From: Crocodylus rhombifer
Lineage: Eukaryota; Chordata; Crocodylia; Crocodylidae
Assembly (NCBI GenBank): GCA_038503035.1
Contig: JAVSML010000029.1
Coordinates: forward strand, 1-64,000
Length of the DNA stretch: 64,000 nucleotides
Direction of reading: 5' to 3'
Below, piece by piece: positions 24,646-36,897 of the stretch (its first letter is position 1; each line of letters starts with the position of its first letter). A program made the translations under genes and the position numbers. Below the pieces are notes generated by a model. The model ran no database searches, was not told the DNA's origin, and was given only the letters and a program-made list of their open reading frames with translations.

Positions 24646-27600
24646 GCAATTGTTTCTTAAAAATAGAAGGTTGCAGCTTTAATTCAAGGTTATTGCTGCA
24701 GTCTGGCATAATTAATCCAGTATGCTATTCTGCAGTGTAGCTTTGAAATTGCAACTTTTTTTAGAGTAATTATGAGATGATTTTTTTTTATAGGTTTGCA
24801 ACAACTTACTAATTAATATCCTAAGTCCCCTTGGATATTGTGATCTTTTGGGGAGGGATTAGTATTATGTCCCCTAATATATATTTTTGCTTGCTTTAAA
24901 AATTATTGTTAGTTTTTGTTGAAAATGGTTATTCTAAAATATTTGGGCTTTTGATATCATTTAAAGCTTCAATGAACCCCTGCACAATTTGCTGTCAATA
25001 AGAGGGCACTTTTATACAGTTTATAAAAAGAATCCTATCTGAGAATATTAGAAAATGCCTGTAGATAATTTATAAATATAATCTGATTGCAGATTGATTA
25101 TTGTATGTTGCCTAAAATGGTTAGATTTTTCTGTAGATATGCAGCTAATACACTCCTGGGGTGGAAAATTCAAGGGAAGTTTATAGTTATTTGTATTCCA
25201 GAGTGTTTGCAGGCCCAGTCAGGTCTGGGGGCCCATTGTATGAGGTACTGGAACAAATATTCAAGACAGTCCTTGACACACAGAGATTATACACTCTAAG
25301 TATGGGACAGACAAAACTGGATGAAAAAATCTACTACATAGAGACAAAAACGAATGAAAATATTTACTACGTAGAAGCAGCCTGGTCAAACTGAGAGATT
25401 GTAAAAATTATATTGGTTTACACATGTTTGCATCAAATATATAATGTATGAGAAAAGGCAGAGAAGTGCAATATTCAATGCAGAAGAAAGTGAGTTTGGG
25501 GAAAGAAAAATGGAGGGAAGCATAAAGAAGGAAGAGTGAAGCTGCATCAGAGAGACCGTGAGGAATGGAGTGATAGGTCTAAGCAATCAAGAGGAAGGAA
25601 TACATCCTGAGCAAAACAAAATTCTGTAGATGTGGAAGGCATCAGCATCTAAAAGTGTCTCTGTCCTGTCCCGCTGCTGCTTTACACTAGGTCTCACTAT
25701 GAAGACATAAATCTTTGTGCTCCTGGAGCAGCTTAAACCCTTTGTGTTCCCTTTCCCTCCCAGTCCAAGAAGGCCTGGACTGGAAGGACAATAATGGGAG
25801 ATATTAAGATCCCCCTCAGGACTTCCCATATTGATACATATATAGTAGGAAAAATATTGTTTTGTTAAAGGTTGGGGTTACAGAACCTGAGTTGCCTGTG
25901 CAGACAGATGAACATCCTTTGCATCCTGCTGATCACAGCTTCTCTCATAATGGGATGGAGGAGGGTTTGCTTCAAGCAGTTAGCAGGGTGAGCTGCTGGA
26001 TTCACCGATGACAGACCAGCCAGCCACTGTCCCCCACAAAGCAGGACAGCAGGAATACCCCAGCTTCTAGTGAGACCTATTTGGGAAACTTTCCTGCCCC
26101 CACCAGAATTTCTCAGCATGCAGCCTCTTCTCACTAGCAATATTTTAGGGACACACAGAAATCAGATTTGGCTGAATCCTTAGTTTTTTCCTTGGACATG
26201 GATTTCTTCAGATAGTGCTGCACGCAGTGTACATTTGCCACAGAACTGCTTATTGAACAGGCTTTGTTATTTAGATGGCAGAGTGGGAGATAGAGAGCAG
26301 ACATTTTTAATGCAAACAGTAAAATAAAGCTAACTTTTTCTTGCAACTCAAATATAATTTCGGGAAATGTTCACTTGATCCCTGTTTTAAACAGTTGCCT
26401 GATTAATATTATGAACTTTACGTTTAACGAAAGGGCATTGGAGGGGCTCCAAGTAGACCAGTTTTCATTAGGCAGGAGCTCACTTCTGTGCAGTGATCTG
26501 TTGAAGCAATTGTAACTGCCTAGCATGGAAAGGCCAGCCTCTTCTATATAAATATTTTCACAAAGAGCATTCACATGAACTGATTCACTACCAATTTCAC
26601 ACCTAAAACATGGGACATTTGGAAAACCTTTAAAACCCTTTTGTTTTCCAACTATGGAGGGGGAGGGGATTCTTTTAAAGGAACAATGTTTCAGATGTTT
26701 TCTTCTTGTGAAATGTCAGGTTTTCAGGTGAAAACTTATTTAAGATTTCTTAGGTTTTTTTTCCTTTTTATTTTTTTTTTGGAGGGGGGAGGGGGTACAA
26801 TTCTCTGCAATGAGTGTAGTCAGCTAGCTTCCAGATGGCAGATTTCTATGAAGAGGGAGCCAGAACTCGTAGCCAAAAGAGTATTTGATTCAGCACAGAG
26901 TCCTCTGCTGAGTCTGACTTCAGCATTAAGGTAGGGCACCAGGAGATAGGAGAAGAGAGATGTGGGCAGAAGTGGGGCAATGAGGCCTTTAGCTCCTCCT
27001 GCCAAAAAGAGCCCCTACAGAAACATCTCCAAGATGCCTTCTCTTCTCGCAACATACACACACTTTCCCCCTCCTCTGTATGGTACCATCATTCCCTCTT
27101 TACCTAACCCTCAGGTACAACCATGAAAATTAAGGTAATCCACTGAAGATAAGAAAAAAAAATTCTGGAAATTTGATTTTGTACTAGAGTTTTCCAGGAC
27201 CACAATCCTATTTTGTTTGTCCTGTCCACATAAGATTTTATTTCTTTTTTCCCCATATGCACACAAGATTATGTATCTTTTAAAAAATGTTTAACTGTAA
27301 TTTGAAAAATAGGTGATGAGTTATTTATTTTAAGCTTCACAAATACTATTGAGTAGTTAGTAAACTAGGGCTATCTAAAACTTTTTTTAGGAAGCACTGC
27401 TAACAAACAGGATACTGTATCAGCAAAAATTCTGTTTGGCCAAATAAGGGCAGCATTGTGAACCTCTTACGCCAAGCAGAGAGCAATAACTCCCCTGAAT
27501 AGTCCCACTGAAGCCATGTGAGTCATCATTCATGGTTGTGAGTAACAGATTCACAACTTGGCTTTAACTGTTCATACAATTGAACTATACATTTAGGCTT

Positions 27601-28084
27601 TTAAACTTTTAAATAAATTCTGACAACTTCTTTCCCCACATAAATGGGTACACCCTCAAGATACATACAGTCATCTCCACTTATTTTAATGGATACCTCT
27701 GGTCTTGCATTTAGAAGGAGAAAAAAACTGCCCACCAGATTTACAAATGAATTTATCAAGTCTTACCATGATAACACTAGAGGCATCAGTTTGTTTACAA
27801 GGATGTAAAGACCAAGTCTGTGGTTCTTAATTTATTGCTTCATCAGATGTTGCATTAAAAATAGTTTTACTGAAATCCCCAGAACAAGACCCACCATCTG
27901 GCATAACTATGAAAGCAGAATAATTTTAAGGCCTAATACTGTCCTTCTAAAGATAATTGAGAATACAGCATTTGTGTCTGAAGATTTAAACATAATGACC
28001 TAGTCAGTCTGAAAACCAATGGGAAGAAGTAGCTAGTACAGAACAAACAAATTTGCTCACTAACAAGTGGCATATTATTGATCT
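24646..28084. other. GBA3 intron 2, 5' part
   Basis: AT-rich with no exon or named repeat recognised. A G/T-rich simple tract (TTTTTTTTTGGAGGGGGGAG and neighbours) lies near 26755-26795. Short frames on both strands show no domains. Confidence 0.5.
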
Positions 28085-28430
28085 ATTAACCTTGAACTCT
28101 GAGAGATGGTTGATGTGATTGCACAGCTATTGACCATCATCTTTCAAAACTTGGGATGATTGGGAGAGGTCCTACATGACTGAAAAAGTGCAAATATAAT
28201 GCCTACCTTTAAGATGGGAAAAAAGGAAGACCTGGGGAACTGCAGGCAGGTCAGTCCCTGGAAAAATCATGGAGCAGGTCCTCAAGGAATCCATTTCTAA
28301 GTACTTGGAAGAGAAGAAGGTGATTAGGAACAATCAGCATGGAGTCACCAAGTACAAATCATGTCTGACCAAGTGATTGCTTTCTATAATGAGAAGTTTG
28401 GTTCTGTGAATGCAGTGATTGCCCCATGCT
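28085..28430 (+). mobile_element. CR1 LINE reverse-transcriptase fragment (copy a)
   Basis: Broken frames read CR1 reverse-transcriptase finger-domain words: KMGKKEDLGNC (compare FKKGKKEDPGNYRPVSL), then NNQHGVTKYKSCLT (compare QHGFTKGKSCLTNL) and QVIAFYNE. Several stops and shifts occur. It is truncated at both ends and abuts the next CR1 copy. Confidence 0.75.
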
Positions 28431-28447
28431 TCTTATCACTACCCCAT

Positions 28448-28760
28448 GCTCCTTACCCATCTGGGCACAAATGACACAGCTTGAAGCAATTCCAGCTGGG
28501 TTATGAATGGCTACAGGGCTCTGGTAGTAGGGTTCAGCGGGGGTGCAGGTGGTTTTTTCCTCAGTCCTCCAGTTACATGTCACAGGCTGAGGAGGGAGAG
28601 AGAAATCGAGGCAGTAAACAAAAAACTACAGTGCTGGTGCCATTGTGAAGACTTTGTCTTCTACGACCAGAGAGGCAGTAGTCTGTTGGGAAGAGATGCC
28701 CTCCACTGTGGAAGAAGCTCTTCTCAGCCAGAATGGCTGACCTGCTCAACTGGGCTTTAA
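28448..28760 (+). pseudogene. CR1 ORF1 remnant (esterase-like C-terminus)
   Basis: Words typical of CR1 ORF1 are present: LGTNDTA near 28466, then in another frame VTCHRLRREREIEAVNKKLQ (28575 onward), CWCHCEDFVFYD and LLGRDALHCGR, ending near LLNWAL. CR1 ORF1 proteins carry a C-terminal SGNH-type esterase domain, and GTND is one of its blocks. At least two frame changes disrupt it. Its presence directly before ORF2 shows this copy is longer than the usual 3'-truncated insertions. Confidence 0.7.
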
Positions 28761-31065
28761 ACTAATCTTGCAGGGGAATGAGCAGACAACCACCAGAGCA
28801 AACTCACCAAGCATCAACTGCAAAACCAGCAGGTTAGGATGCTTAAGGGAACCCACTCCTATCCCAGCCTGGGAATAAAGCTTCTCCATGAGTACACGGA
28901 AGCCTAGGGCCTCCAATGGCATACTTGTGTATCTGTACACTAATGCTAGGAGTTTGGGGAATAAACAGGAGGAACTGGTCCTTCTGCTAAACAAAAATGA
29001 CTATGATCTCATACAGATAATGGAGACCTGCTGGGACTCCTCTTATGACTAGACTATGGGTATAAATGGCTACACCATTGTACAGGAGAGATCATGCTGA
29101 AAAAAGGGGCAGAGGTGTATTTCTGTATGTTAAGGAGAGCTACACATTCCTACAATCTAAGATTGGCACCAAGGAGGATGACTGAAGACCCTCTGGGTTA
29201 GAATATGATGGGGTTGTAGTGAATGGGGATACAATGGTAGGAGTCTACTACAGACCTCCAAACTAGGAACAAGAATTTGCCAGGAAACTGGCTGAGGCTA
29301 TACGCTCTTGGTGCATAGGTGTCATGGGAGACTTCAACTACCCTGACATCTCATGGAAAGAGCACTTGGCCAAATCCGAGTGCTCTCAAAGTTTCCTTAC
29401 ATGCATGGATGAGATTTACCTGTCTCAGGAAGTTTATGGGCCAACAAGAGGTAAGGCACTGCTGGACCTGGTACTGGCTAAAGGGGATGATCTAATCAGC
29501 AACCTAAGAATCAAAGGGAAGCTGGGTGACAGTGACCATGAGTTGATCACTTTCGCTATCCATTGCAAAACTGGCAAGTCAGCCAGCAATGGAGTAATCC
29601 TTGACTTTAGGAAGGCTGACTTTCATAAGCTCAGGAGACTTGTTCTTGAGGCCCTGAGGGGCCATGATCTCACAGGGAAGGGAGTTCATGATGAGTGGTT
29701 GCTCCATAAGGAAGTGATCCTTGAAAAACAAGGGAAGTCCATCCCAACCCATAGCAAAGGTGGTAAAAGGACTCAGCAACACCCTTGGCTGAACAGGAAA
29801 CTCATGGACCTTATATGTCCAAAAAGAGAGGCATATAAAGGATGGAAGACAGGAAACACCACTAAGGAGGATTATTCTGCCCTGGTCTGCACCTGCAGGG
29901 AGCAAACTAAGAAAGCCAAGGCTGACTCTGAACTCCAACTGGCTACACGAATCAAGAATAAAAAGTCCTTCTTCAGATATGTAGGGAGTTGAAAGAAAAA
30001 CAAGGGCAATATTGGATCTCTGCTAAACCAGCTGTGACAGCTGACTACTGACACACAGGAAAAAGCCAACCTGCTTAATAGTTACTTTGCGTCAATTTTT
30101 CACCAGCCCAAAGGACCACCCAGTGAGGGTGAATATAAGCCTACCATTGGCATGGATCTTGTGAGGGAGCATCTTGAGAGGCTGGATGCCCATAAATCAG
30201 CTGGTTCAGATAGATCGCACCCAAAAGTGCTAAAGAAACTGGCAGACATCACAGTGGAGCATATACTATGGAGCATCATAGTGATCATAGACATCACTGG
30301 CAAGGATATTTGAGAACTTGTGGCACTCAGGCAAAGTACCTGAAGATTGGAAGAAGGCCAATGTGGTGCCCATCTTCAAGAAAGGGAGGAAAGAAGACCT
30401 GGGAAACTATAGGCTAATCAGTCTGACCTCAATCTCTGGGAAGATTTTGGAAAAATTATCAAAGAAACCATTCTTGACAGGATAACAGAAGGCAACACTC
30501 TGAGGGATAACTAGCACAGGATTGTTGCAGATAGATCTTGCCTGACCAACTTCATTTTCTTCTATGACCAGGTGAGATATTACCTGCACAAAAGGGAAGA
30601 GGTTGATATCATATATTTGGAATTTAAAAAAGCCTCTGACCTGGTGTCCCATGATGTCCTTATGGAAAAATTGGGCTACTGCAGCCTCAACTACTTCACA
30701 GTACAATGGTTGGGAAACTGACTCCAAGGTTGGACCCAAACGGTGGTAGTTGATGGAACCAAATCAACATGGCACTCAGTGACTAGTGGGGTCCCCAAAG
30801 GCTCTGCTCTTGGGCCTGTACTTTTTAATGTATTAAGAAACTATCTGGACACTGGAGTCAGAAGTGGACTGGCTAAGTTTGCTGATGACACCAAACTTTG
30901 GGGAAACATATCCACACTTGAAGATAGGCTGGTGATCTAGGCTTGATAAGCAAGATGGGTGGATGAAAACCTGATGGCATTCAATATGGAGAAATGCGAG
31001 GTGCTCCACCTTGGGAAAAGAAATCCGCATCACACTTACAGGCTTGGCAACGCTACGCTTACTAG
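28761..31065 (+). pseudogene. CR1 LINE ORF2 (copy b), endonuclease plus reverse transcriptase, broken
   Basis: ORF2 of CR1 encodes an APE-type endonuclease followed by a reverse transcriptase, which nick the target and copy the element RNA. Seen in order: LYTNARSLGNKQEEL (about 28932), ETCWDSSYD (about 29022), GDFNYPDISW (29327) and LGDSDHEL (about 29523, the SDH catalytic block) in a 222-codon open frame at 29324-29992. The RT region follows, with SGVPKGSALGP (about 30785) and the catalytic FADD at 30878-30889, then FNMEKCEVLHLGKRNP. Stops at about 29990, 30312, 30511, 30719 and 30938, plus frame shifts, make it non-functional. It ends abruptly at a junction with copy c near 31065. Confidence 0.85.
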
Positions 31066-32945
31066 CATCATGACCGAGATACAGGACCTCCACTTAATTC
31101 AGGAAGTCCACAGTCCCACCAGAGGAAATGCCCTGTTGGACCTGGTCCTGGCCACAGGAGACAACCTGGTAAGGGGCCTCCAGGTCCTTGACCACCTGGG
31201 TGATAGCGATCATCGCTTGCTGGAATTCACCCTTGAGGGTGTCAAGGGCCTGCAGCAAGGCAGTAGCCCTAGATTTTAAGAGGGCCAACTTCAACGAGTT
31301 GAGGAGATTAATGGGAGAGGCGCTGGGGTTCTCAAAAGCAGGGGAACTCAGTGCCCAAGATGAGTGGTCATTCCTTAAGGAGATGATACTCACGGCCCAA
31401 GGGGTGACCATCCCAGCAAAAAGCAAGGGGGGCAGGAGTGCCCGGAAGCCCCCCTGGCTCACCAAGGGAATGCCTGATTGCCAAAAAGGTGGAGTACAAC
31501 TGGTGGAAAAGGGGTGCTATCTCCAAAGAGGAGTATACCTCCTCTGTTCGGGCCTGTAGGGGGGCTGTCAGGAAAGCTAAGGCGGACATAGAGCTAGGAC
31601 TTGCATCCAAAATCAAAGATAAGAAAAAGTCCTTTTTCAAATATATAGGGAGGATGAAGAAACCACTGGGAAATGTGGGGCCCCTGCAAGATTCTCTAGG
31701 CAAACTGGTGGAGAAAGCAGACCTCTTTAACCAATTCTTCACCTCTGTTTTCTTGGGCAGGGACCAGAACTTCCCCACCGTAATGCAAGGCGGACTTGAG
31801 GGAAACGCTTCCAGACCTCAGGTTGGGGAGGACCGGGTTAGAAATCTTCTGGAGGGGCTGGACGTGTTCAAATCAGCGGGTCCAGATGCTCTTCACCCCA
31901 GGGGGTTCAGGGAGCTAGCAGGGGTTATTGCAGGGCCTTTGGCACGGCGTTATGAGTGCTTGTGGTGCTTGGGCCAGATGCCAGATGATTGGAAGTTAGC
32001 CAATGTGGCCGCATCTTTAAAAAAGGGAGAAGGGAGGACCCGGGCAACTATAAGCCCATCAGTCTTACCTCAATCCTAGGGAAACTCTTTGAGAAGGTCA
32101 TCATGGAGTACATCTGCGATGCGCCGGCCTCAGAGATGATGCTCAAAGGCAACCAGCACGGTTTCATTAGGGGTAGGTCATGTCAGACCAACCTGATTGC
32201 CTTTTATGATCAGGTCACAAAAGCATTGGATGCAGCAAACTTATAAGATGGGAAACACCCTTCTTGAGAGCACAGAAGCAGAAAGGGATCTTAGAGTCAT
32301 TACTGACTCCAAGATGAACATGGGCCGACAATGTGAGGTCACGGTTGGCAGGGCTAACCGGACCTTGTTCTGCATCCACAGTTGCATCTCAAGCAGGGCC
32401 AAAGAGGTGACCCTCCCCCTCTATGCAACACTGGTCAGGCCACAGCTGGAGTACTGTGTCCAGTTCTGGGTGCCCCACTTCAGAAGGGATGTGGACAACA
32501 TTGAGAGGGTCCAGAAGAGGGCCACCTGCATGATCCAGGGACAGCAGGGCAGACCCTACAATGAGAGACTGCAGGACCTGTAGCTGTTCAGCCTTCACAA
32601 GAGAAGTCTATAAACTCACTAGCACAGACCAGAAGGGTTTGAGAGAGACCTTGTTTCCCCGAGCGCCCCCTGGCATAACAAGGAATAACGCCCACAAGTT
32701 GATGGAGAGTAGGTTTAGATTAGACATCCGTAAGAACTACTTCACAGTTAGGGTGGCTAGGATCTGGAACCAACTTCCAAGGGAGGTGGTGCTGGCTCCT
32801 ACCCTGGGGGTCTTTAAGAAGAGGCTTGATGCCTACCTAGCTGGGCTCATTTGAGCCCAGTTTTTTCTCCTGCCCAGGCAGAGGGTCGGACTTCAAGGTC
32901 TACAAGGTCCCTTCTGACCCTACCTCTATGATTCTATGATTCTAT
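31066..32945 (+). pseudogene. CR1 LINE (copy c), internally deleted, with full 3' tail
   Basis: This copy starts inside the endonuclease domain (DLHLIQEVHSPTRGNALLDL, about 31087; LGDSDHRLLEF, about 31195). It runs through the linker (KSFFKYIGRMKKP, 31630) into the RT finger (KSAGPDALHPRGF, 31871; QHGFIRGRSCQTNLIAFYDQ, 32156). At about 32240 it jumps to the C-terminal part (EAERDLRVITDSKMNMG, 32274), so the palm with the FADD residues is missing. The 3' end at 32640-32945 is well kept (NAHKLMESRFRLDI, RIWNQLPREVVLAPT) and closes in an ATTCTATG repeat at about 32930-32945. Copy b and c differ in sequence, so this is a separate insertion or a chimera. Confidence 0.85.
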
Positions 32946-33465
32946 GACTGAAAGAGACTTGGGGGTTATGACTGACCCCAAGATGAACATGAGCCACCAA
33001 TGAGATACCACAGCAAAGCAAACAAAACTCTGACTTGCATCTACTGATGCATCTCGAGCAAGACCCAGGATGTCATCCTCACACTGTACTTGGTGTGGCT
33101 GCAGCTGGAGTACTGCATCCAATTCTGGGCTTGACAATTTAGGAAGGACGTGGAGAAGCTTGAAAGAGTTCAGAGGAGATTTAAGCACATGATCAGAGGG
33201 CAAGAGAACAGGCCTTATGAAGAGAGACTGCGAGCCATAGGAGTCTTCAGCTTAAAGAAGCGCAGGCTCAGGGGTGACTTGGTGGCAGCCTATAAGTACA
33301 CAAGAGGTGTGCATCAGGATCTGGACGAATGCCTGTTCACCAGTGCACCCCAGGGTATGACAAGGTCCAACAGTCACAAACTCCTGCAAAGCCATTTTAG
33401 ACTGGACATAAGGGAAAACTTTACTGTCCGAGCCCCCAAGGCCTGGAACACCTGCAAGGCTTGAG
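32946..33465 (+). mobile_element. CR1 LINE fragment (copy d)
   Basis: Restarts in the C-terminal RT region immediately after the tail of copy c. It reads ERDLGVMTDPKMNMSHQ with a stop, then in later frames LERVQRRFKHMIRGQENRPY (33159) and HKLLQSHFRLDIRENFTVR (about 33376). It stops at about 33465 without the usual 3' tail. Stops and shifts are present. Confidence 0.8.
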
Positions 33466-33774
33466 GCATGGTGCAGGGGAAGTACAGAGCCATGCAAGAA
33501 GCCCTTAAGGTCACAGGTGCCTGGCAGGGTACAGATGGGCTAAGAGGGTCTGCTAGCCTGGGAGTTCAAGACTGTGACTGAGGACACTCAGGAGAGACCC
33601 AGTGGGGATCGATGCAGGCTCAGGCTCATGCAGAGCCCACAGGCAGCCTTCCTTTTATAACCTTCATTAAGTGCAAGATATGGTGGGCAAGATTCAAGAG
33701 AAGGGCTGCAGCTGAGCCTCAACCAGGCTGAGCACTTCACAGCTGCTCCCATGGTGACAGACTTGCTGCAACAT
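33466..33774. other. Unassigned DNA between CR1 copies
   Basis: A moderately GC-rich stretch with no CR1 coding words, no long frame and no recognised termini. Possibly an untranslated part of CR1 or another repeat. Confidence 0.4.
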
Positions 33775-35236
33775 AATTTACCTCTTTAGCCGGGCTTTTG
33801 ATACAGTCTCCCATAACATTTTTGCAGGCAAGCTAAGGAAGTACAAGCTAGATGAATGGACTGTAAGATAGAAAACTGGCTGGATCATTATCAGGCTTAG
33901 AGGGTGGTAATCAATGGCTTGATGCCTAGGTTGCAGGTGGTATCAAGTGGAGTGTCCCAGGAGTCGGTCCCATGGGGACTGGTGCCACCTTAGTCATGTG
34001 CTGACTGGAAGGGGTCCCCCCATGGCCGATTCGGCCAACTGGCTGCAGCCGCTTCTGGGAGCAAGTGCCAATTGATCGCTGCAGCTGCTACCAGAAGCGG
34101 CTGCAACGATCACAGCGATCAGCCGGCGCTTGCGGGGGGGACACCAGTGCTCCTGCCTTCCCACCCTGCCCATTGCCTAAGCAGTGAGTGTGGCTGGACA
34201 GGGGGTACACTGGCACTCTCTGGAGGTGTGTGTGCACCCCCATGCACCCCACATGCATTGCCACTGGTTGGTCCTGAGTCCAGTTTGTTCAATATATTCA
34301 TCAATGACCTGGAAGACAGGATGGAGTGCACCATGCAGCAAATCTGCAGATTAAACCAGGCTGGTGGGAGTAATAGATATGCTGGAGAGTGGGGCTAGGA
34401 TTCAGAGAGACCTTGACAAATTGGAGGCTTGGATCAAAATAAATCTCATGAGGTTCAAAAAGGACAAGTGCAAAGTCCTGCACTTATCATGAAAAAATCC
34501 TATGCACCAGTGCAGGCTGGGGGCTGACTTTCTGGGCAGCAGCTCTGCAGAAAAGGACCTGGGGGTAACAGTGGACAATAAGCTGAATATGACCCAACAA
34601 TGTGCCCTTGTGAATAAGTCTAATGGCATATTGGGCTACATTTTTAGGAGCCTTGCCAGCAGATTGAAGGAAGTAATTCTTCCCTTCTGTTCAGCACTGG
34701 GGAGGCCACATGTGGAGTACTGTGTCCAATTTTGGGCACCCCAATACAGAAAGGATGTAGACAAACTGGAGAGAATCCAGTGGAGGGCAATGAAAATGGT
34801 TAGGGGACTAGGGCACATGACTTACAAGAAAAGGCTAAGAGAACTGGGCTTATTTAGTCTGGAGAAGAGAAGGTGGATGGTGGATTTAATAGCAGCCTTC
34901 AACTACCTGAAAGGTGGTAGTAGGGTGCTATTACTAAAGATGAAGGAGCTAGACTGTTCTCAATTGTGGCAGATAACAGAATAAAGAGCAGTGGTCTCAA
35001 GTTGCAGCAAGGGAAGTTTATATTAGGAAAAACTTTCTCATGAGGAGGGTAGTAAAGCACTGGAACAGGTTACCCAGACAGGTTGTTAAATCTCTACCTT
35101 TGGAGGATTTTAAGACCTGACTAGACAAAGCCTGGGGTGGGAAGATATAGTCAGGGGTGATCCTGCTTTGAGCAGGAGATTGGACTAAATGACTTCCTGA
35201 GGTTCCTTCCAACCCTAATTTTCTATGATTCCTATT
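33775..35236 (+). pseudogene. CR1 LINE (copy e), split by a DNA element, with 3' end
   Basis: The RT palm begins SRAFDTVSHNIFAGKLRKY (33790) and proceeds to SGVSQESV, where a 296-bp element interrupts it (33971-34266). It resumes with LFNIFINDLEDRM (about 34286). The catalytic Asp-Asp site near 34340 reads SAD followed by TAA, so the motif is destroyed. A later 160-codon frame (34502-34984) holds DLGVTVDNKLNMTQQ, VEYCVQFWAPQYRKDVDKLE and LREIGLF-type words. The 3' end runs to TTTTCTATGATTCCTAT at about 35220-35236. Confidence 0.85.
33971..34266. mobile_element. hAT-like insertion inside CR1 copy e (296 bp)
   Basis: Flanked by GTCGGTCC (33963-33970) and GTTGGTCC (34267-34274), an 8-base target duplication with one mismatch. 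It falls exactly where the CR1 RT motif SGVPQGSVLGP is interrupted. The ends CATGGGGACTGG and the complement of GCATTGCCACTG are only weakly inverted. The interior has a strong hairpin, GCAGCCGCTTCTGG..CCAGAAGCGGCTGC, at about 34045-34105. Much more GC-rich than its host. It encodes no transposase. Confidence 0.65.
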
Positions 35237-36554
35237 AATGATTGATTTTAAAAAAAGAAATGACCTATTAACCCTCTGAATTGTACACTGTGCTAACATA
35301 TGCTACCTTATTTTCCTCCTTCAATTTCCTCCATGTTCTATACCAGTTTGTTAAGGTGTGTCGCTTAGAAAGCCTCGGTTCTACAAAGACATGGGTAATG
35401 TTTTCAAAACTGCCCATTTTCAGGGTACCTGCAGACTTTCCATTTAGATCCATCTAACTAAGCTAAGCAGGTGAACTAACTTATATTGGGAATGCATTAG
35501 CCTGATCTATCGAACATCTGCATGCATTCAGAGTGCAGCCCTGGAGCTGGGAAAGCCTTGCCACTCCACCCTGGGCTGCACTCTTCCTATTATGTACCCA
35601 CAGGCATCTGAGTCACACTGACATTCTCTGAGCCCTATGGCCTAAATTATTTATGTAGTTTTGAAAATTTGACACAGGTTGCTAAGACAAGGACTACCAT
35701 GTCTGTATGGTAACTTGCATAATGGAGTCATGTTCCTGATTGCTGCTCCTTGGCTTTATAAATACAAAAAGGAATTTGAAACCCATATCAATGAATTTTC
35801 CCTGTTGCCTTGCTGGCTGGGTAGTTCTAATACAAAAGCAAGGTAAATGTTATTTTAGCAGTCCTGAGCTAATACCATATTTTGCTTATGATGCAATATC
35901 CAGCATTCCCAGCAGATTTAAAATTTTTTAAATTTATTTAAATGTAAACGTTACTAAAAATTCCCATACAAAAGCGCTAAGTTCCCTGACAATAACAGAT
36001 AGTAGTAACCCCTCTGTAGCAGCATAGAAATAAACATAGAAAAACATGTTGACTTAGACAATTAATGTATACAAGAGGAAAAATGTATTTCCTTCTAGAT
36101 CCTCAAGTTTTCCTCCAAACCTGGTCAAATAAAAAGCTTTTTTAGTTTACCCAGAAGACTCCAGAATCCAGAGGTTTCAGAGAAAAACCTAGTGACAGCC
36201 TCTCCCTTTTCCCTCTTCCTTCCACACCTCATTTGTGTGCCAGTGTGAGAGTGACAGAGCTGGTCTCAGGTCAGCTTTAAAGCTGCAGTAACTCAAAACC
36301 AACTCCTTAAACTCCATGGGACCACAACAGAAGCCATCTAAGAGCATTGAATTGTTATGTAGCTCTTGCAAGACACTCTGCCTGTTGAGGGAATGCTGTG
36401 CTCTGCATTGGTTGCCATATCTATACAGGTGTAAGGTGTAGAGAGCACTGCTTTGGCATTCACACAGGCCTTGATGATAATACAGAATCCCATCCAAAAG
36501 GAAAAGGTTTATACTGATGGCCAAATGCAAATAATGAAAAGCCAAATTGTGTCT
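35237..36554. other. GBA3 intron 2, unassigned DNA
   Basis: Non-coding. No exon, repeat terminus or RNA gene recognised. Confidence 0.5.
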
Positions 36555-36897
36555 TAGGGCATTTATAGATGTGCTCTGGGAGGGAGGATGGTGCTTTAAT
36601 TATCACAGCTCCGAGAGTCATGCTAATTAAAAGTGCCCGGAGCATCAGTGTCCCTGTGCTGAAAAATGGCAGTGGGGCACTTTGAACTAAAGCTCATCAA
36701 TTAAGCTTAAGTTTAAAGTGCCCTGCCACCATTTTTCATTGCAGGGACCCTGATACATATGACTCTGGAGCCTGCTGGAGCGCAACAATTACCATGCTCC
36801 GGCAGACTTGATTAATCAAGATTAATCGAGACTGTTCCTGACACGCTTTAATTACAGCGCATCTGAGCAGCCTCCATGCACATGTACAGGAGTGCTG
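36555..36897. mobile_element. Palindromic MITE-like element, copy B
   Basis: Starts TAGGGCATTTATAGATGTGC and ends with CATGCACATGTACAGGAGTGC, whose complement resembles the start. Shares with copy A the internal words CATGCTAATTAAA, GTCCCTGTGCTGAAAAATGG, CATGCTCC.GCAGACT and GCAGCCTCC. The middle holds the inverted GCACTTTGAACTAAAG / CTTAAGTTTAAAGTGC pair. Non-coding. Confidence 0.65.

Noticed and set aside
33466..33774. LTR between CR1 copies
   Set aside because: No paired copy, no TG..CA ends with a target duplication, and no primer-binding site seen.
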